Counted from the first letter of the stretch, positions 8,794 through 16,666 are shown. The stretch: DNA of 19,658 nucleotides from JAAYUK01 sp035319145 (GCA_035319145.1 DATHDH010000201.1:1-19658); one strand, 5' to 3'. A program made the numbers and translations. Notes: a model not told the origin generated them from the letters alone.

Positions 8794-8819
8794 CCGGGAG
8801 ACTCTGTGCTCCCGGTTTC
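8794..8819 (+). terminator. possible intrinsic terminator between guaA and ispA
   Basis: CCGGGAG (8794-8800) and CTCCCGG (8809-8815) form a perfect seven-pair stem around an eight-base loop, followed by TTTCTGTCTCT, a broken T tract. It lies 19 bases before the ribosome site of the next gene. It could end guaBA transcription or attenuate read-through into ispA-dxs. Confidence 0.5.
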
Positions 8820-8837
8820 TGTCTCTGAGGGGGCGTC

Positions 8838-9728
8838 ATGGATATAAAGACGTATATCGGCAGCAGGAAACAGAGTGTCGACGCCTTTCTTCAGTCGTAT
8901 TTCTCTTCGGCATTCCGGCCGAAGAAGCTCTATGAATCGGTCACATATTCCCTCTCTGCTGGCGGCAAGCGCATCCGTCCTGTGCTTTGCATTGCAGCTT
9001 ATGAGGCGTGCGGCGGGTCTGCCGATGACGTTGTTCCATATGCATCTGCGCTTGAACTAATTCATACCTATTCGCTGATTCACGACGACCTTCCCGCTAT
9101 GGACGATGATGACCTTCGGCGCGGCAAGCCTACCAACCATGTTGTATTCGGGGACGGCATAGCCATTTTGGCGGGAGATGCCCTCCTGACCGAGGCGTTC
9201 GTCCTCCTCTCGGACGCCAGGTTTCGTGCTGCAGGGATCTCGGATGGTCAGATCCTTCGCGCCATCGCCGAGATAAGCTTTGCGGCGGGTGCTGAAGGAA
9301 TGGTCGGAGGACAGGCGCAGGACCTGCTATCTGAAGATTCCGACCCTGACGCCGACACACTCTCCTTTATCCACGCTCATAAAACCGCTGCGCTCATTCG
9401 TGCATCCATTGTTACAGGAGGGATCCTCGCGGGGGCGGACGCAGACGGTCTTGATTCCTTGAGGGAGTACGGGAAGAATATCGGCATTGCGTTTCAGGTG
9501 GTAGACGACATCCTGGATATAACCGGCGAAACAGCAGTCATAGGAAAACCCGCCGGCTCGGACGAGAAGAAGAAAAAGATGACATATCCGAAGCTGTATG
9601 GGCTTGAACAATCGAAACGGCAGGCGGAGCAGCTTGTTGCGGATGCAGTGGCGACCCTCGGCGGGTTCGATCAAAAGGCGGATCCGCTGCGTGAAATCGC
9701 ACGGTATGTCGCAAGCCGGACAAGTTAA
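8838..9728 (+). CDS. ispA: farnesyl diphosphate synthase (polyprenyl synthetase family)
   Basis: Condenses IPP with DMAPP and GPP to make farnesyl diphosphate for quinone tails, undecaprenyl carrier and other isoprenoids. The 296 residues show the first Asp-rich motif HDDLPAMDDDD (from Asp83) and the second, QVVDDILD (Asp223-Asp224). The first motif has the four-residue insert (DDxxxxD) and a Tyr five residues before it, both usual for bacterial FPP synthases, so C15 product is likely; a GGPP product cannot be excluded from sequence alone. ATG 8838 follows GAGGGGG. dxs starts 56 bases later, the common ispA-dxs pairing, but no xseA or xseB gene is found upstream here. Confidence 0.92.
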   Translation: MDIKTYIGSRKQSVDAFLQSYFSSAFRPKKLYESVTYSLSAGGKRIRPVLCIAAYEACGGSADDVVPYASALELIHTYSLIHDDLPAMDDDDLRRGKPTNHVVFGDGIAILAGDALLTEAFVLLSDARFRAAGISDGQILRAIAEISFAAGAEGMVGGQAQDLLSEDSDPDADTLSFIHAHKTAALIRASIVTGGILAGADADGLDSLREYGKNIGIAFQVVDDILDITGETAVIGKPAGSDEKKKKMTYPKLYGLEQSKRQAEQLVADAVATLGGFDQKADPLREIARYVASRTS

Positions 9729-9784
9729 ACTCTCTGCAGCCTCAGGCATTACAGGCGTATTTTATTTAGGAGATCACGAGAGAA

Positions 9785-11698
9785 ATGTACCTCGATAAGA
9801 TTCGGACACCGTCGGACCTGAAAACACTCTCGCTCGACGAGCTCAAGCTCCTTGCCGAGGAGCTTCGCTCCCGTATTATCGAGCAGGTATCTATCGGCGG
9901 TGGCCACCTGGCTTCCAACTTGGGAGTGATCGAGCTTACGATTGCTTTGCACTATGTGTTTGCGTCGCCCTGCGACAAGATAGTCTGGGATGTCGGCCAT
10001 CAAAGCTATGCGCACAAATTGCTTACCGGCCGGCAGGATCGGTTCGGCATGCTCAGAAGGCATAACGGCCTTTCCGGCTTCCCCAAGCCGGCGGAGAGCA
10101 GCCATGATGCCTTCGGCACGGGACACAGTTCCACCTCAATCTCTGCCGCCTTGGGGATCGTCGAAGCGCGCGATCTGAAAGGCGAACATTTCAAGGTTAT
10201 TGCCGTGATCGGCGACGGTGCACTAACCGGCGGGCTTGCCTTCGAAGGGTTGAATCAGGCCGGCCACCGGAAGAAGGACCTGATAGTCGTCCTGAATGAT
10301 AACGAGATGTCGATATCACCTAATGTCGGAGCCCTGTCGACCTATCTGCACAAGGTCCTGACCGGCACAATCTACAAGAAGATCAAGAAGGAGACCAAGG
10401 CCATTCTGGAGGGCATCCCGCGCATCGGCGAGTCGGTAGCAAAGATAGCCGAGCGCGCCGAAGGAAGCCTGAAGGGCTTTTTTCTTCCGGGTGGCGTTTT
10501 TGTTGATCTCGGCTTCAATTACCTCGGACCGATAGACGGCCATGATATCGGCCTTTTGATCGAGACGTTCGAAAGCATCAAGACAGCCAAAGAGCCGATC
10601 ATGCTTCACATCGTAACGCAAAAAGGCAAGGGGTACAAATATTCGGAAGAGGACCCGTGCGTGTTTCACGGCATCGGCCCCTTTGAGGTCGAGACCGGAG
10701 AGCAGCAGGGCACCCAAAGGCCCGTTGATCTGCCGGTGGCCTGCTGCCAGTCGTATTGCGAGGCCTTCGGTAATTACCTGACCGAACTGGCGGGCCGGGA
10801 TCGGAGCATCGTCGCGATTACCGCGGCCATGATGGAAGGGACAGGGCTTGGCTCTTTTGCGGAGAAGTATCCCGACCGGTTTTATGATGTCGGTATTGCC
10901 GAACAGCACGCGGTCACGTTTGCCGCCGGGCTTGCCTCGCAGGGGCTCAGGCCGGTGGTGGCGCTCTATTCGACATTTCTCCAGCGTGCGTATGATCAGG
11001 TCATCCACGACGTCTGTCTCCAGAATCTTCCGGTTATCTTTGCTGTAGATCGCGCCGGCATTGTCGGTGAGGATGGCCCCACGCATCACGGCCTTTTCGA
11101 CATTTCGTTTTTACGGTGCGTCCCGAATCTTGTGGTCATGGCGCCGAAGGACCTGCATGAGCTGAAACGGATGCTCGAATTCGCGCTTCGCCATGACGGG
11201 CCTTCAGCAATCCGTTACCCGCGAGGCAGGGCAGGCGTCGATTTAAGCCATCTCTTTCATCAGTTCGATCTGAAGCCGGGCAAGGCCGAAATCCTGGCTG
11301 AAGGGGATGATCTCGCCGTTGTCGCCGTGGGCCATTCCGTTGCGCCCGCATTGCAGGCTGCCGACGAGCTCCGCAGAAACGGCATTCATGCGGCGGTTGT
11401 AAATGCGCGATTCATCAAGCCGCTTGATGAAGGACTCATCGCTGATTTGGCTGCGAGAACCGGCCGGATTCTGACGGTTGAGGAAAACGTGGCTGCGGGA
11501 GGGTTCGGGGCCGGGGTGATGGAAGTTATCGCCGGATTGAACATGCTGAACGTTCTCGTGCATCGTATCGCCGTCCCCGATATTTTTGTTGAACACGGCT
11601 CTCAGAAAACGCTTCGTGCAAGCTATGGATTGGATGAAAGCGGGATTTATCAGGCCGCGATGAAGCTCATCGACGAAAGCGCAAAAGTCAAACATTAG
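9785..11698 (+). CDS. dxs: 1-deoxy-D-xylulose-5-phosphate synthase
   Basis: Makes DXP from pyruvate and glyceraldehyde 3-phosphate with thiamine diphosphate, the entry to the MEP isoprenoid pathway. The 637 residues have normal length. Visible are the active-site His in GHQSYAHK (His72), the ThDP/Mg motif beginning GDGALTGG (143-150) and continuing to NDNEMSIS, and the Glu373 of VGIAEQHAVTF that activates the cofactor; the C-terminal transketolase domain is complete. An AGGAG at 9768-9772 serves the ATG, with a rather long gap of 12 bases. The gene before it supplies the next prenyl-chain step, so the two form an isoprenoid unit. Confidence 0.96.
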   Translation: MYLDKIRTPSDLKTLSLDELKLLAEELRSRIIEQVSIGGGHLASNLGVIELTIALHYVFASPCDKIVWDVGHQSYAHKLLTGRQDRFGMLRRHNGLSGFPKPAESSHDAFGTGHSSTSISAALGIVEARDLKGEHFKVIAVIGDGALTGGLAFEGLNQAGHRKKDLIVVLNDNEMSISPNVGALSTYLHKVLTGTIYKKIKKETKAILEGIPRIGESVAKIAERAEGSLKGFFLPGGVFVDLGFNYLGPIDGHDIGLLIETFESIKTAKEPIMLHIVTQKGKGYKYSEEDPCVFHGIGPFEVETGEQQGTQRPVDLPVACCQSYCEAFGNYLTELAGRDRSIVAITAAMMEGTGLGSFAEKYPDRFYDVGIAEQHAVTFAAGLASQGLRPVVALYSTFLQRAYDQVIHDVCLQNLPVIFAVDRAGIVGEDGPTHHGLFDISFLRCVPNLVVMAPKDLHELKRMLEFALRHDGPSAIRYPRGRAGVDLSHLFHQFDLKPGKAEILAEGDDLAVVAVGHSVAPALQAADELRRNGIHAAVVNARFIKPLDEGLIADLAARTGRILTVEENVAAGGFGAGVMEVIAGLNMLNVLVHRIAVPDIFVEHGSQKTLRASYGLDESGIYQAAMKLIDESAKVKH

Positions 11699-11789
11699 CC
11701 TCAAGCATTCATGACAGGCACGAACTATGTGATCCAAACCGGGCTGATTAGCCCTTCTGATCCAGTAATACCGCCAATATGGTTGCGCT

Positions 11790-12530
11790 ATGAATCCCAG
11801 GACGCGTCTCGATAAACTGCTCGTTGAGCGCGGACTCGTGCAGAGCCGTGAACGCGCTCAGGCGCTCATCCTTGAAGGCAAGGTGTTTGTCAACGGGATG
11901 CCGCATGCGAAGGCCGGCGCAGTCGTAGCGCATGACGCGGGGATTGAAGTCAAAGGTGACGATTTGAAATATGTCAGCCGCGGCGGACTGAAGCTGGAGG
12001 GGGCACTGGATTCATTCTCGATAGATGTCCGCGGTAAGATTGCGATGGACATCGGGGCCTCAACCGGTGGGTTCACCGACTGTATGTTGCAGCGCGGGTT
12101 GGCGAAGTCGTACTGCATCGATGTCGGGTATGGTCAGCTCGCATGGAAGCTCCGGCAGGATCCGCGTGTCATACCGCTGGAGCGCACAAATATCCGCCAT
12201 TTAGACCGCTCGTCAATCGCCGATACTATGGATATCGCCGTTATTGACGTCTCTTTTATTTCGCTTGAAAAGGTCGTTCACAGGGTGCTGGAGTTTATTA
12301 AGCCGGATGGAGAACTCATCGCACTTATCAAACCGCAGTTTGAAGTAGGCAAAGGAGAGGTCGGGAAGGGCGGAATCGTCAGAGATGAGGAGAAACGCCT
12401 CGCTGCAGTTGAGCGCATCCGTCTCGCGATTGAATCGCTCGACCTTCAAACGGTCGGCATCATGCAGTCTCCTATCCTCGGACAGAAGGGCAATGTTGAA
12501 TATTTGTATTATGGAGTTATGCGCCAATAA
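11790..12530 (+). CDS. tlyA: TlyA family rRNA 2'-O-methyltransferase (rRNA cytidine methylase / hemolysin-A family)
   Basis: A 246-residue protein with an N-terminal S4 RNA-binding domain (about residues 5-65, RLDKLLVERGLVQSRERA) and a FtsJ-like SAM methyltransferase domain with the motif DIGASTGGFTD. The residues known as the catalytic K-D-K-E set in this family appear as Lys68 (RGGLK), Asp153 (DVSF), Lys181 (IKPQFE) and Glu237 (NVEY). In characterised members it methylates the ribose of cytidines in 16S and 23S rRNA and affects capreomycin sensitivity; the older haemolysin name is not well founded. The ribosome site is weak. It often follows ispA-dxs, as here, with a gap of 91 bases. Confidence 0.93.
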   Translation: MNPRTRLDKLLVERGLVQSRERAQALILEGKVFVNGMPHAKAGAVVAHDAGIEVKGDDLKYVSRGGLKLEGALDSFSIDVRGKIAMDIGASTGGFTDCMLQRGLAKSYCIDVGYGQLAWKLRQDPRVIPLERTNIRHLDRSSIADTMDIAVIDVSFISLEKVVHRVLEFIKPDGELIALIKPQFEVGKGEVGKGGIVRDEEKRLAAVERIRLAIESLDLQTVGIMQSPILGQKGNVEYLYYGVMRQ

Positions 12531-12557
12531 CGAGCAGGTTGTTTCCCTGGAGGCATT

Positions 12558-13436
12558 ATGACAGAAATTATTCGGAGCATGCCTGGGCCGCTTTTCCTTG
12601 TCTTATATGTCGCCGTTGCAGCTGGTTGCATCATCGCAGCACGCTCAGTTCTGGCAAATGATGGTACCCGCGACCTGCGCATGCCGGACCCGTCCCGGTT
12701 CGGTCCCTATGCTGTCGCGTATCTGCGCGGAGGCATTCCCGCAGTGATTCAGGCGGCACTCTTTGCTCTCCATCACTACGACTGTCTGATTGTGAATGAG
12801 GAGCGGAAATTCTTCGGCAGGGCGTTGTCACTATCGATCAACACTAGTGCGACCGCAGCGTTAAGCGAGCTTGAACAAGCGGTTCTGCGGAGCATTCCCG
12901 ATAACAACGGCAGGGTTGATATTGTTCAGGACAAAGAACTGGTCGCGCGCATCCAGCCGCTCATGGCACCCATCATTGCCGAAATGCAGCAGTGTCGTCT
13001 CGTCCGCTCGCTTGAGGAACGCTCACGGGCAAAGCGTATCGCCCTGGGGTTCCTCACGTTCATGACCGGCTTCGGCGCGGTTAAACTTGCCATGGGGCTG
13101 CATTACCAGAGGCCGGTAGTATTTATCGTGATTCTGCTTCTGCTTTCGATCCTTGCATTTCTTCTCTTCGTGAGACCGATGCGGCTCCAGACCGAGCTTG
13201 GCATCAGCTATCTGAAATCACTCTCCGAGCGTCTTTCGTGGATGAAGAAAAGTGGGCGGGATACCTCACTGCATCCCGCTTACGGTTTTGCCGTCTTCGG
13301 CGCGGCCGTGCTCGGGAATTCAGTCTTTGACCAGTACCTGAACCAGAACGACTCGACTTCGTCGTCCGGCTGTAGCGGTGGGTGCGGTGGAGGAGGCGGA
13401 GGCTGTGGCGGATGCGGCGGTGGAGGAGGCGACTGA
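12558..13436 (+). CDS. TIGR04222-like membrane protein with Cys/Gly-rich C-terminal tail
   Basis: A 292-residue membrane protein of unknown function. Residues 10-30 are a first hydrophobic helix. Residues 45-155 form a soluble domain opening with AYLRGG, which I associate with the family TIGR04222. Helices at about 160-180 and 185-206 follow (QRPVVFIVILLLL), then a linker with a weakly hydrophobic stretch at 241-256, and a tail that is almost only Gly and Cys, with Cys at 272, 276, 283 and 286 (C-x3-C-x6-C-x2-C). With three helices, the soluble domain and the tail are on the same side of the membrane, probably the cytoplasm. A strong GGAGG precedes the ATG. The stop codon directly abuts the start of a radical SAM/SPASM gene, so the tail may be modified, or may bind metal. 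No function is known to me. Confidence 0.85.
   Translation: MTEIIRSMPGPLFLVLYVAVAAGCIIAARSVLANDGTRDLRMPDPSRFGPYAVAYLRGGIPAVIQAALFALHHYDCLIVNEERKFFGRALSLSINTSATAALSELEQAVLRSIPDNNGRVDIVQDKELVARIQPLMAPIIAEMQQCRLVRSLEERSRAKRIALGFLTFMTGFGAVKLAMGLHYQRPVVFIVILLLLSILAFLLFVRPMRLQTELGISYLKSLSERLSWMKKSGRDTSLHPAYGFAVFGAAVLGNSVFDQYLNQNDSTSSSGCSGGCGGGGGGCGGCGGGGGD
13422..13429 (+). promoter_or_regulatory. ribosome-binding site of the radical SAM gene inside Gly codons
   Basis: GGAGGAGG, read as Gly codons of the upstream tail, ends seven bases before the GTG at 13437. This supports GTG as a true start and couples translation of the two genes. Confidence 0.7.
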
Positions 13437-14507
13437 GTGAAGACCTTTCGCAAGCTCCTAGCTCCCGAAAGCAAGCTGCGGAGCCGTTCCCTTCCTTTTG
13501 TACTTCAGTGGCACATTACCCATCGTTGCAACAGCCGGTGCTCACACTGCTATCAGGATACGTTTGAGGGGCCGGATGTGCCGGTCGAGATTCTGATGGA
13601 TATTCCTCGCCGCTACAAGGCATTTCTGGACAAGCGGCAGGCGCAGAACCCCGACAGAGCAGTCTCCGGACATTTGACGATTACCGGTGGCGAGCCTTTC
13701 CTGTATCGTAACATCGGGGCATTGATTGAAGGCATCAAAAGCGAACATCCTGAAATATCACTCGCTTTTCTCACGAACGGCAGCATGATTGACGAGGCAT
13801 TGGCGCGCCGGATAGCCGGGTTCAGGCCGGAATTCGTCCAGTTAAGCCTGGAGGGCGGTGAAGCTATACATGACGCCATCCGCGGGGCCGGGGACTTCCG
13901 GCGTGTCAAGCTGGCACTCAGCACGCTGCGAGGGGTTTCGATCCGTACTTTGGTTTCGTTTACCGCCCACCGCCGCAACTTCAGGGAATTCGATGAGGTT
14001 GTGCATCTGGCTCGCACCGGCGGAGCTGCACGCGTCTGGGCGGACCGGTGGCTGCCGAACCATTCAGTTCCTCAGGGTCGGTGCGAGGGGCTATCACCTC
14101 CTGAAACAGCTGAGTTTTTTGAAATTATGTCGGCAGTACGGAAAAAGGCGAGACGGTACGTCTTTTCTCGAACCGAAGTTGCCATGCATCGGGCGCTCCA
14201 GTTCCTCGTGGCTGGCGGGCGGCCGTATTCATGCCAGGCAGGAAGAAATCTGCTTGCAGTTATGCCGGACGGCGATGTCTATCCCTGCAGGCGGCTGCCT
14301 ATCAAAGTGGGCAACGTCTTTGAACAATCGCTCGAAACCATCTATTTCGGGAGCCATCTGTTGAAGGCATTGCGGGATGAAAGATCCGTTCCGCAGGAAT
14401 GTCGGAGCTGTTTTTATGCAGAGCTCTGCCGGGGCGGCCTGAAATGTCTTGCGTATGCGATGACCGGCGATCCCTTCAGGAAGGACCCCGGCTGTTGGCT
14501 CCTGTAA
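13437..14507 (+). CDS. radical SAM/SPASM domain protein, likely peptide or protein maturase
   Basis: A 356-residue iron-sulfur enzyme. Cys31, Cys35 and Cys38 (HRCNSRCSHCY) bind the catalytic 4Fe-4S cluster; GGEPF is the SAM-binding motif. The C-terminus has a SPASM pattern for auxiliary clusters: Cys266-x12-Gly-x4-Cys284, then Cys322-x2-Cys325-x5-Cys331, a further Cys337, and a last Cys353 in the terminal CWLL. In characterised members such domains support thioether, C-C or epimerisation chemistry on peptides, or dehydrogenation of sulfatase active-site residues. Only 30 residues precede the first cluster, so there is no N-terminal RRE peptide-binding domain. GTG 13437 directly follows the stop of the TIGR04222-like gene in the same frame, with an internal GGAGGAGG. 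Its likely substrate is that protein's Cys/Gly tail; other SPASM functions are possible. Confidence 0.88.
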   Translation: MKTFRKLLAPESKLRSRSLPFVLQWHITHRCNSRCSHCYQDTFEGPDVPVEILMDIPRRYKAFLDKRQAQNPDRAVSGHLTITGGEPFLYRNIGALIEGIKSEHPEISLAFLTNGSMIDEALARRIAGFRPEFVQLSLEGGEAIHDAIRGAGDFRRVKLALSTLRGVSIRTLVSFTAHRRNFREFDEVVHLARTGGAARVWADRWLPNHSVPQGRCEGLSPPETAEFFEIMSAVRKKARRYVFSRTEVAMHRALQFLVAGGRPYSCQAGRNLLAVMPDGDVYPCRRLPIKVGNVFEQSLETIYFGSHLLKALRDERSVPQECRSCFYAELCRGGLKCLAYAMTGDPFRKDPGCWLL

Positions 14508-14572
14508 GTGAATAGCTGTGAGCTTTCAACGTGTTAGCTGTCCGATTTCTGTATATTTTCCCCGCGTTGCGC

Positions 14573-14578
14573 TATAAT
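14573..14578 (+). promoter_or_regulatory. possible -10 element before the decarboxylase gene
   Basis: A perfect TATAAT lies 28 bases before the ATG at 14607. The best -35 at a 17-base gap, TGTATA (14550-14555), matches TTGACA at only three positions. The 99-base gap after the radical SAM gene and this element suggest a new transcription unit. Confidence 0.4.
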
Positions 14579-14606
14579 AAGCCTCTATTATTTCTGAGGA
14601 GCAGGT

Positions 14607-15740
14607 ATGGAACTCATTCCCGAAGGCATCAAAAAATCGACGTGGCGCAAGGTTCTCGACTACATAGCAATGAGTGACGAGCTGCCGCCGTACTTGCTTA
14701 TGGACGGCGACGTCATCCGCGATAAGATAGGGCAGATCGGCAAGACAATCAGGAATGCAAAGGTCTTTTATGCGGTGAAGGCCAATCCCGATATCGAGAT
14801 CTGCCGTTTCATCGCCGGCCTCGGCACCGGATTCGAGATCGCTTCGGAGGGTGAACTGCGCATTCTGGAACAGATAGGCGTTGCTCCGGAGCGCATCATT
14901 ACCAGCAATCCGATCAAGACCTTCAGATTTCTGGAGGAAGCGACGGCGTACGGCGTCAATTATTTCGCCTATGATTCAAAAGCCGAGGTTGACAAGATGG
15001 CCCGCTACGCGCCTGGGGCAAATGTGTATGTCCGCCTCACCGTGCCGAACGAAGGCAGCGAATGGCCGCTCAGCAAGAAGTTCGGTGTGGAAATCGAAGA
15101 GGCCTCCCAACTCTTGATCTATGCCCGCGAAAAGGGCTTGAACCCGGTCGGCATCACCTTTCATGTCGGTTCGCAGTGCAATAATCCCTACAACTGGCAA
15201 TCGGCGGTCGATAAGTCCAGAGAGCTTTGGGAAACGGCGGCGGCGGAAGGTATTCAGCTTCGCATGCTCGATATCGGGGGCGGCTACCCGATTCGCTACA
15301 CCAAGAACGTTGCCGAAATTGGTGCCATTGAAAAGAAGATAGACAAAGCGCTGCGTCAGCGCTTTCCTGAAGAAGTGGAGATATATATTGAGCCTGGTCG
15401 TGCTGTTGTCGGTGATTCCGGCGTCTTCGTCGGTACGGTTATCGGCAAGGCGAAGCGGGGAGACGAGGATTGGCTCTACATCGATGTCGGCGTCTTCAAC
15501 GGCCTCATGGAAAGTGTCGGCGGCATCAAATACAACTATATTGTCGGCAGTCGCGGGGAGGCAAAGACCTGGACCGTCTGCGGCCCGAGTTGCGACAGCA
15601 TGGACGTTATCGACAAAGAAGCCGAGATCCCGGAGCCGGAAGTGGGAAATCGTATCCTGATCCCGTCAGCCGGGGCGTATACAATTTCGTATGCATCGGA
15701 ATTCAACGGATTTTCGATCCCGAAAACCATATTGATTTGA
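14607..15740 (+). CDS. fold-type III PLP decarboxylase, ornithine decarboxylase type
   Basis: A 377-residue PLP enzyme of the alanine-racemase fold. Lys58 in FYAVKANPD forms the Schiff base; HVGSQ, GGGYP and EPGRAVV are the PLP-phosphate and substrate segments. CGPSCDSMD near the C-terminus holds the Cys and Asp used by ornithine and lysine decarboxylases, contributed across the dimer. The end (GAYTISYASEFNGF) also fits the ornithine decarboxylase group and not diaminopimelate decarboxylase. It should make putrescine in the cytoplasm; lysine or mixed specificity cannot be ruled out. GAGGAG precedes the ATG. The spermidine-synthase-like gene follows after 41 bases, which supports a polyamine role. 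No SpeD gene is in the window. Confidence 0.87.
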   Translation: MELIPEGIKKSTWRKVLDYIAMSDELPPYLLMDGDVIRDKIGQIGKTIRNAKVFYAVKANPDIEICRFIAGLGTGFEIASEGELRILEQIGVAPERIITSNPIKTFRFLEEATAYGVNYFAYDSKAEVDKMARYAPGANVYVRLTVPNEGSEWPLSKKFGVEIEEASQLLIYAREKGLNPVGITFHVGSQCNNPYNWQSAVDKSRELWETAAAEGIQLRMLDIGGGYPIRYTKNVAEIGAIEKKIDKALRQRFPEEVEIYIEPGRAVVGDSGVFVGTVIGKAKRGDEDWLYIDVGVFNGLMESVGGIKYNYIVGSRGEAKTWTVCGPSCDSMDVIDKEAEIPEPEVGNRILIPSAGAYTISYASEFNGFSIPKTILI

Positions 15741-15781
15741 GAAGTCGGAAATAATGAGGACGCGAGACCTAGGAGGACGCC

Positions 15782-16618
15782 ATGATCAGATTCTTTGAGA
15801 AAGACCCGTATGCTCCTATTCAGTATGTGTACGAGGTGAGCAATATTCTTCACAAGAGCAAGAGCCTGTTTCAGGAGGTCATGGTTATCGAAAACCCGCA
15901 CTTCGGCAAGATACTCGTCCTCGACGGCGTCGTCCAGATTACTGAGCGCGATGAACTCTTCTATCATGAAATGCTGACGCATGTTGTTCTGCATGCCCAT
16001 CCGAATCCGAAAAGGGTAATCGTCATCGGCGGCGGCGACGGCGGCATCGTGCGGGAAGTTCTCAAGCACAAGTGTGTTGAAAAGGTCTTTTTTATCGAGA
16101 TTGATGAAGAGGTCATTAATGTCTCGCGGAAATACTTTCCCGGCGTCGCGTGCGGAGTGGACGATCCGCGTGTGGAGATTAAATGCATGGACGGAGCTGA
16201 ATTCGTCAAATCACGCAAGGGCGACATCGACGCAATTCTCGTCGACTCGACCGATATCATCGGCTTCGCGAAGAGCCTATTTACGGTCGAATTTTTCAAA
16301 AGCTGCAAGGACTGTCTTACCGAAGACGGGCTTTTCGTGAGCCTCTCGGAGTCGCTCCATTTCCACAAGGAAATGGTGATCGAGGTGCAGGAGGAGATGA
16401 AGAAGATTTTCCCGGTCGTCGACCTTTATACTGCGCCGATTGCTACCTATGCGGGCAACTGGTGGACCTTCTCGGTCGGATCGAAGAAACTGAATCCGCG
16501 CGAAATGCGGCGCGAATATGCAGTTGAGACGATGTATTACAGCGATGAAATCCATAATCAATGCTTCCTGCCGCCGAAGATGTACCAGCGATTGATGAAC
16601 AGGCAGCTTAAGTGGTAA
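15782..16618 (+). CDS. speE: spermidine synthase family (polyamine aminopropyltransferase)
   Basis: Transfers the aminopropyl group of decarboxylated SAM to putrescine or a related amine. The 278 residues fit the family. An N-terminal beta domain leads to DGVVQITERDELFYHEMLTH, then the nucleotide motif GGGDGG (83-88) and the catalytic Asp155 in VDSTD. After it the usual DPVGPA loop reads DIIGFAKSL, with both prolines lost. The Y-x-G-x-W segment near residue 223 reads YAGNWW. The core is intact, so an active enzyme is likely, but the acceptor pocket may differ from that of standard spermidine synthases. GGAGG lies six bases before the ATG. It is the partner of the decarboxylase upstream and is followed by a strong hairpin. 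Confidence 0.9.
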   Translation: MIRFFEKDPYAPIQYVYEVSNILHKSKSLFQEVMVIENPHFGKILVLDGVVQITERDELFYHEMLTHVVLHAHPNPKRVIVIGGGDGGIVREVLKHKCVEKVFFIEIDEEVINVSRKYFPGVACGVDDPRVEIKCMDGAEFVKSRKGDIDAILVDSTDIIGFAKSLFTVEFFKSCKDCLTEDGLFVSLSESLHFHKEMVIEVQEEMKKIFPVVDLYTAPIATYAGNWWTFSVGSKKLNPREMRREYAVETMYYSDEIHNQCFLPPKMYQRLMNRQLKW

Positions 16619-16666
16619 GAGGACAAACAAAGGATTAAGAGACTCGAGATACGCGGTGAAGAATTG

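Noticed and set aside
10316..11089. Open frame of 257 codons antisense to dxs
   Set aside because: Shadow of a conserved gene; no ribosome site or recognisable protein.
11741..11754. Hairpin GGGCT-GATT-AGCCC between dxs and tlyA as a terminator
   Set aside because: Only five pairs, followed by TTCTGATCC with no U tract; too weak to call.
13383..13430. Gly-codon run of the tail as a tandem DNA repeat or CRISPR-like array
   Set aside because: The periodicity follows from GGN codons for Gly and TGY for Cys within one reading frame; there are no spaced, identical units.
13280..13474. Antisense open frame rich in proline opposite the Gly/Cys tail
   Set aside because: The proline run is only the complement of the Gly codons; no ribosome site or family match.
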